DNA of 7,134 bases from JACQNR01 sp049515175 (GTDB taxonomy: Bacteria; Acidobacteriota; Terriglobia; UBA7540), in assembly GCA_049515175.1 (NCBI GenBank), contig JBEKUI010000239.1, positions 1 to 7,134 on the forward strand, read 5' to 3'. Positions within the stretch are counted from its first letter, which is position 1, and each line of letters opens with the position of its first letter. Shown in pieces: positions 5,614 through 7,134 of this stretch. The position numbers and the translations under genes were made by a program. The notes under the pieces are model-generated. The model saw nothing but the letters and a program-made list of their open reading frames with translations, was not told where the DNA came from and did no database searches.

Positions 5614-6873
5614 ATGGTTTTCAAAGATCTGCTGCTCGACACAATACGCACCCTGTGGTCGCACAAGCTGCGCACCTTTCTGACGATGTTCGGAATCGCC
5701 TGGGGAATTATTTCGATCACCCTCATGGTGGCAGCGGGGGAAGGCTTCAACGTCGGCTGGAGGAAGCAGCAGGAGACCTTCGGCAAGGATGTGATGATCG
5801 TCTTCAGCGGCCGGACCAGTATGCAGGCGGGCGGGTTGCGAGCGGGTCGCGAGATCCGCTGGCAGGATACGGATTACGTTCCCGTGCAGCAAGAAGCGCC
5901 AGCCTGCCAGTATGTCATGCCGGAACTCGGCCGAGGTGAGCTGAAGGTCCGAAGCCTTTACAACAACGGTTCTCCGCAAGTGGTCGCGTCGCTGCCGCCT
6001 TTCGCAGAGATTCGCTCCGTGCGCGTCGGCGAGGGCCGGTTCTACAACTGGGATGACCAGACCCAAGGGCGGCGCGTAGCCTTCCTGGGCACGAATATCA
6101 AGAAACAACTCTTTTCCACTCGACCCGCCGTGGGCGAGACGATTCACATCAACGACATCCCTTATACCGTGATCGGAGTGATGGAAAGCAAGGACCAGAA
6201 CTCCTGCTACGACGGGTGGGACGTCGACAAGGTGTTTATACCTTTCAGCGCGATCATGCGCGATTTTCCTGAGAAGTCGCCCGGGACCCCGCGGACCATT
6301 GACCGTTTGCTCGTGGCGCCCAAGTCGTTCGATCTGCATGAAGACTGCAAGCTCCAGGTGCGGCGGGCGCTGGGGCGCATTCACCGCTTCGACCCGCGCG
6401 ACAAGGAGGCGGCGCCCATCTGGGACACCGTTGAGAACGTGAAGTCGTTCAAACTCATGATCGACGGCCTGAAATACTTCCTGGGAGCCGTGGGCTTGAC
6501 CACTCTGGTGTTGGGTGGCATTGGAGTGATGAACGTCATGCTGGTCGCGGTCCGCGAACGGACGCGCGAAATCGGCGTGCGCAAGGCGGTGGGAGCCAGT
6601 TCGCGCGCCATCCTCAGCCAGTTCTTCGTGGAGAGCCTCATTGTTGTCTTCTTGAGTGGCGGGATAGGGCTGGGGATTGCCTACGGACTCTGTGCTTTGG
6701 TGAACTTGGCTCCCATGCCCGCGTTTTTTGCGGGATTGCTTCCGACTTGGCAGGTTGCGGCTCTTTCGTTCGTGCTGCTAGGAACCATCGCCATTCTCTC
6801 GGCGCTCTACCCGGCGCGCCGCGCGGCCTCGGTGGACCCGATTGAGGCGTTGCGTTTCGAGGCTGGAGGATGA
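5614..6873 (+). CDS. ABC transporter permease, MacB/FtsX type
   Basis: A 419-residue inner-membrane permease with four membrane segments. A first helix around residues 20-40 (LRTFLTMFGIAWGIISITLM) is followed by a large periplasmic MacB_PCD-type domain (about 42-280) and a C-terminal FtsX domain with three helices (about 287-312, 336-364, 380-400). GGIGVMNVMLVAVRERTREIG and VRKAVGASSRAIL (about 301-333), and LYPARRAASVDPIEALRFE (398-416), are hallmarks of this family. The domain uses ATP hydrolysed by a separate ATPase to drive export of peptides, antibiotics or lipoproteins, or signalling. No ATPase domain is fused here and none lies in the window. I chose ATG 5614 because MVFKDLLLDTIRTLWSHKLR is the common family start. 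An in-frame GTG at 5557 lies inside a repeat and would add 19 unlikely residues. It is probably co-transcribed with the adaptor. Confidence 0.93.
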   Translation: MVFKDLLLDTIRTLWSHKLRTFLTMFGIAWGIISITLMVAAGEGFNVGWRKQQETFGKDVMIVFSGRTSMQAGGLRAGREIRWQDTDYVPVQQEAPACQYVMPELGRGELKVRSLYNNGSPQVVASLPPFAEIRSVRVGEGRFYNWDDQTQGRRVAFLGTNIKKQLFSTRPAVGETIHINDIPYTVIGVMESKDQNSCYDGWDVDKVFIPFSAIMRDFPEKSPGTPRTIDRLLVAPKSFDLHEDCKLQVRRALGRIHRFDPRDKEAAPIWDTVENVKSFKLMIDGLKYFLGAVGLTTLVLGGIGVMNVMLVAVRERTREIGVRKAVGASSRAILSQFFVESLIVVFLSGGIGLGIAYGLCALVNLAPMPAFFAGLLPTWQVAALSFVLLGTIAILSALYPARRAASVDPIEALRFEAGG

Positions 6874-6882
6874 ACAGAGTTC

Positions 6883-6910
6883 TCAGTCATCAGTTGTCAG
6901 TTTTCAGTCA
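6883..6910 (+). repeat. Heptamer tandem repeat, four copies, TCAGTNN
   Basis: TCAGT recurs exactly every seven bases at 6883, 6890, 6897 and 6904, with two variable bases after each. The tract begins nine bases after the permease stop codon and ends shortly before the ribosome binding site of a four-helix-bundle gene. Similar TCAGTTG-type heptamer tracts are, from memory, common next to S23/IVP-type genes in cyanobacteria and some other bacteria. It has the same period as the tract at 5544-5571 but a different unit. Confidence 0.8.
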
Positions 6911-6931
6911 AGCCCCGAACAGGAGGATGCG

Positions 6932-7017
6932 TTGCAGAATTTCAGGAAACTCAAGGTCTGGGAAAAAGGGCATGCGCTGACGCTGGCGGTTTACAGAGCG
7001 ACGGTCAAGTTTCCTAG
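6932..7017 (+). pseudogene. Four-helix-bundle (S23/IVP-type) protein, cut by an IS
   Basis: The start of a four-helix-bundle protein of the 23S rRNA intervening-sequence type (TIGR02436-like). Intact members are about 115-130 residues and of unclear function; some lie in rRNA insertions, many are free-standing. From the TTG at 6932 the peptide begins LQNFRKLKVWEKGHALTLAV, with the first codon read as Met. YRATVKFP follows, matching the family's first helix and the turn before helix two. AGGAGG at 6921-6926 lies five bases upstream of the TTG, which settles this start. The ATG at 6927 directly after it is out of frame. After FP (about 28 codons) the family pattern stops, and an insertion-sequence end begins at about 7018. 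The frame runs on to a TGA at 7079-7081 through IS sequence, giving a chimeric 49-residue product at most. Confidence 0.75.
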
Positions 7018-7134
7018 CAGTTTGTTGAAAAATGCTCTTGGTTTGCATCTTGGAATCGTTTTCTCGCATCTGTTGTTTTGAATCTGGAAACGAAGGAGGC
7101 AGGATGCGCGGAGCTGATGAGAAACAGGAAGCGA
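7018..7134 (+). mobile_element. Left end of an insertion sequence (partial)
   Basis: At about 7018 the four-helix-bundle coding pattern ends and CAGTTTGTTGAAAAATGCTC begins, which resembles the TGTTGAAAAA-type terminal repeats I recall from IS5/IS1182-related elements. The four bases before it are CTAG (7014-7017), a plausible target duplication for IS5-type elements. A transposase reading frame starts 86 bases further in. The right end and the second target copy lie outside the window, so the exact boundary is inferred. Confidence 0.65.
7104..7134 (+). CDS. Transposase N-terminus (IS5/IS1182-like), partial
   Basis: ATG 7104 opens MRGADEKQEA, which continues past the window edge. AAGGAGG at 7093-7099 lies four bases upstream, an excellent ribosome binding site. 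The MRGxDxxQE start is, from memory, typical of IS5/IS1182-type transposases with an InsH N-terminal domain, whose next residues are usually FSY. Ten residues are too few to be certain, but the IS-like end just upstream and the interruption of the preceding gene support the call. Confidence 0.6.
   Translation, partial: MRGADEKQEA

Noticed and set aside
5533..6384. A minus-strand open frame of 283 codons opposite the permease gene
   Set aside because: It is antisense to conserved MacB/FtsX coding sequence and has a His/Arg-rich composition typical of shadow frames.

Overview
The window is about 7.1 kb of moderately GC-rich bacterial chromosome. The gene content suggests a soil Acidobacteriota-type genome. 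The cues are an HEIGHLL-type metalloprotease remnant, a four-helix-bundle (S23/IVP-type) gene, a MacB-like permease with its adaptor, a secreted cyclase-family protein, and heptamer repeats between genes. This assignment rests on recalled family distributions, not on a search, and is tentative.

Left part (1-2260): a RelE/ParE-type toxin gene on the + strand carries an apparent one-base frameshift. It is followed by a cluster of nested palindromes (431-510). An MFS exporter (minus strand, 486-1898) converges on this cluster, and its last codons lie inside one palindrome. Upstream of the MFS gene on the same strand is a small gene of unknown function (1962-2255), separated from it by a perfect 8-bp stem-loop.

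Middle part (2256-3084): no intact gene. It contains an eroded fragment of an HExxH zinc-protease gene (about 2539-2724), several small dyads and a run of ten C.

Right part (3085-7134): a secreted cyclase/kynurenine-formamidase-like protein (minus strand) is divergent from an efflux operon (plus strand). The operon encodes a membrane-anchored periplasmic adaptor (4335-5546) and a MacB/FtsX-type ABC permease (5614-6873). Together these would form an ABC-type export or cell-envelope system, but the ATPase it needs is not in this window. A period-7 tandem repeat lies on each side of the permease gene. After the second repeat, a four-helix-bundle gene with a strong ribosome binding site and a TTG start is cut after about 28 codons by the left end of an insertion sequence. 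The first ten codons of that element's transposase end the window.

I found no clearly new multi-gene system. The most informative signals are signs of genome decay and mobility: the frameshifted toxin, the protease remnant, the IS-interrupted gene, and the palindromic and heptamer repeats.
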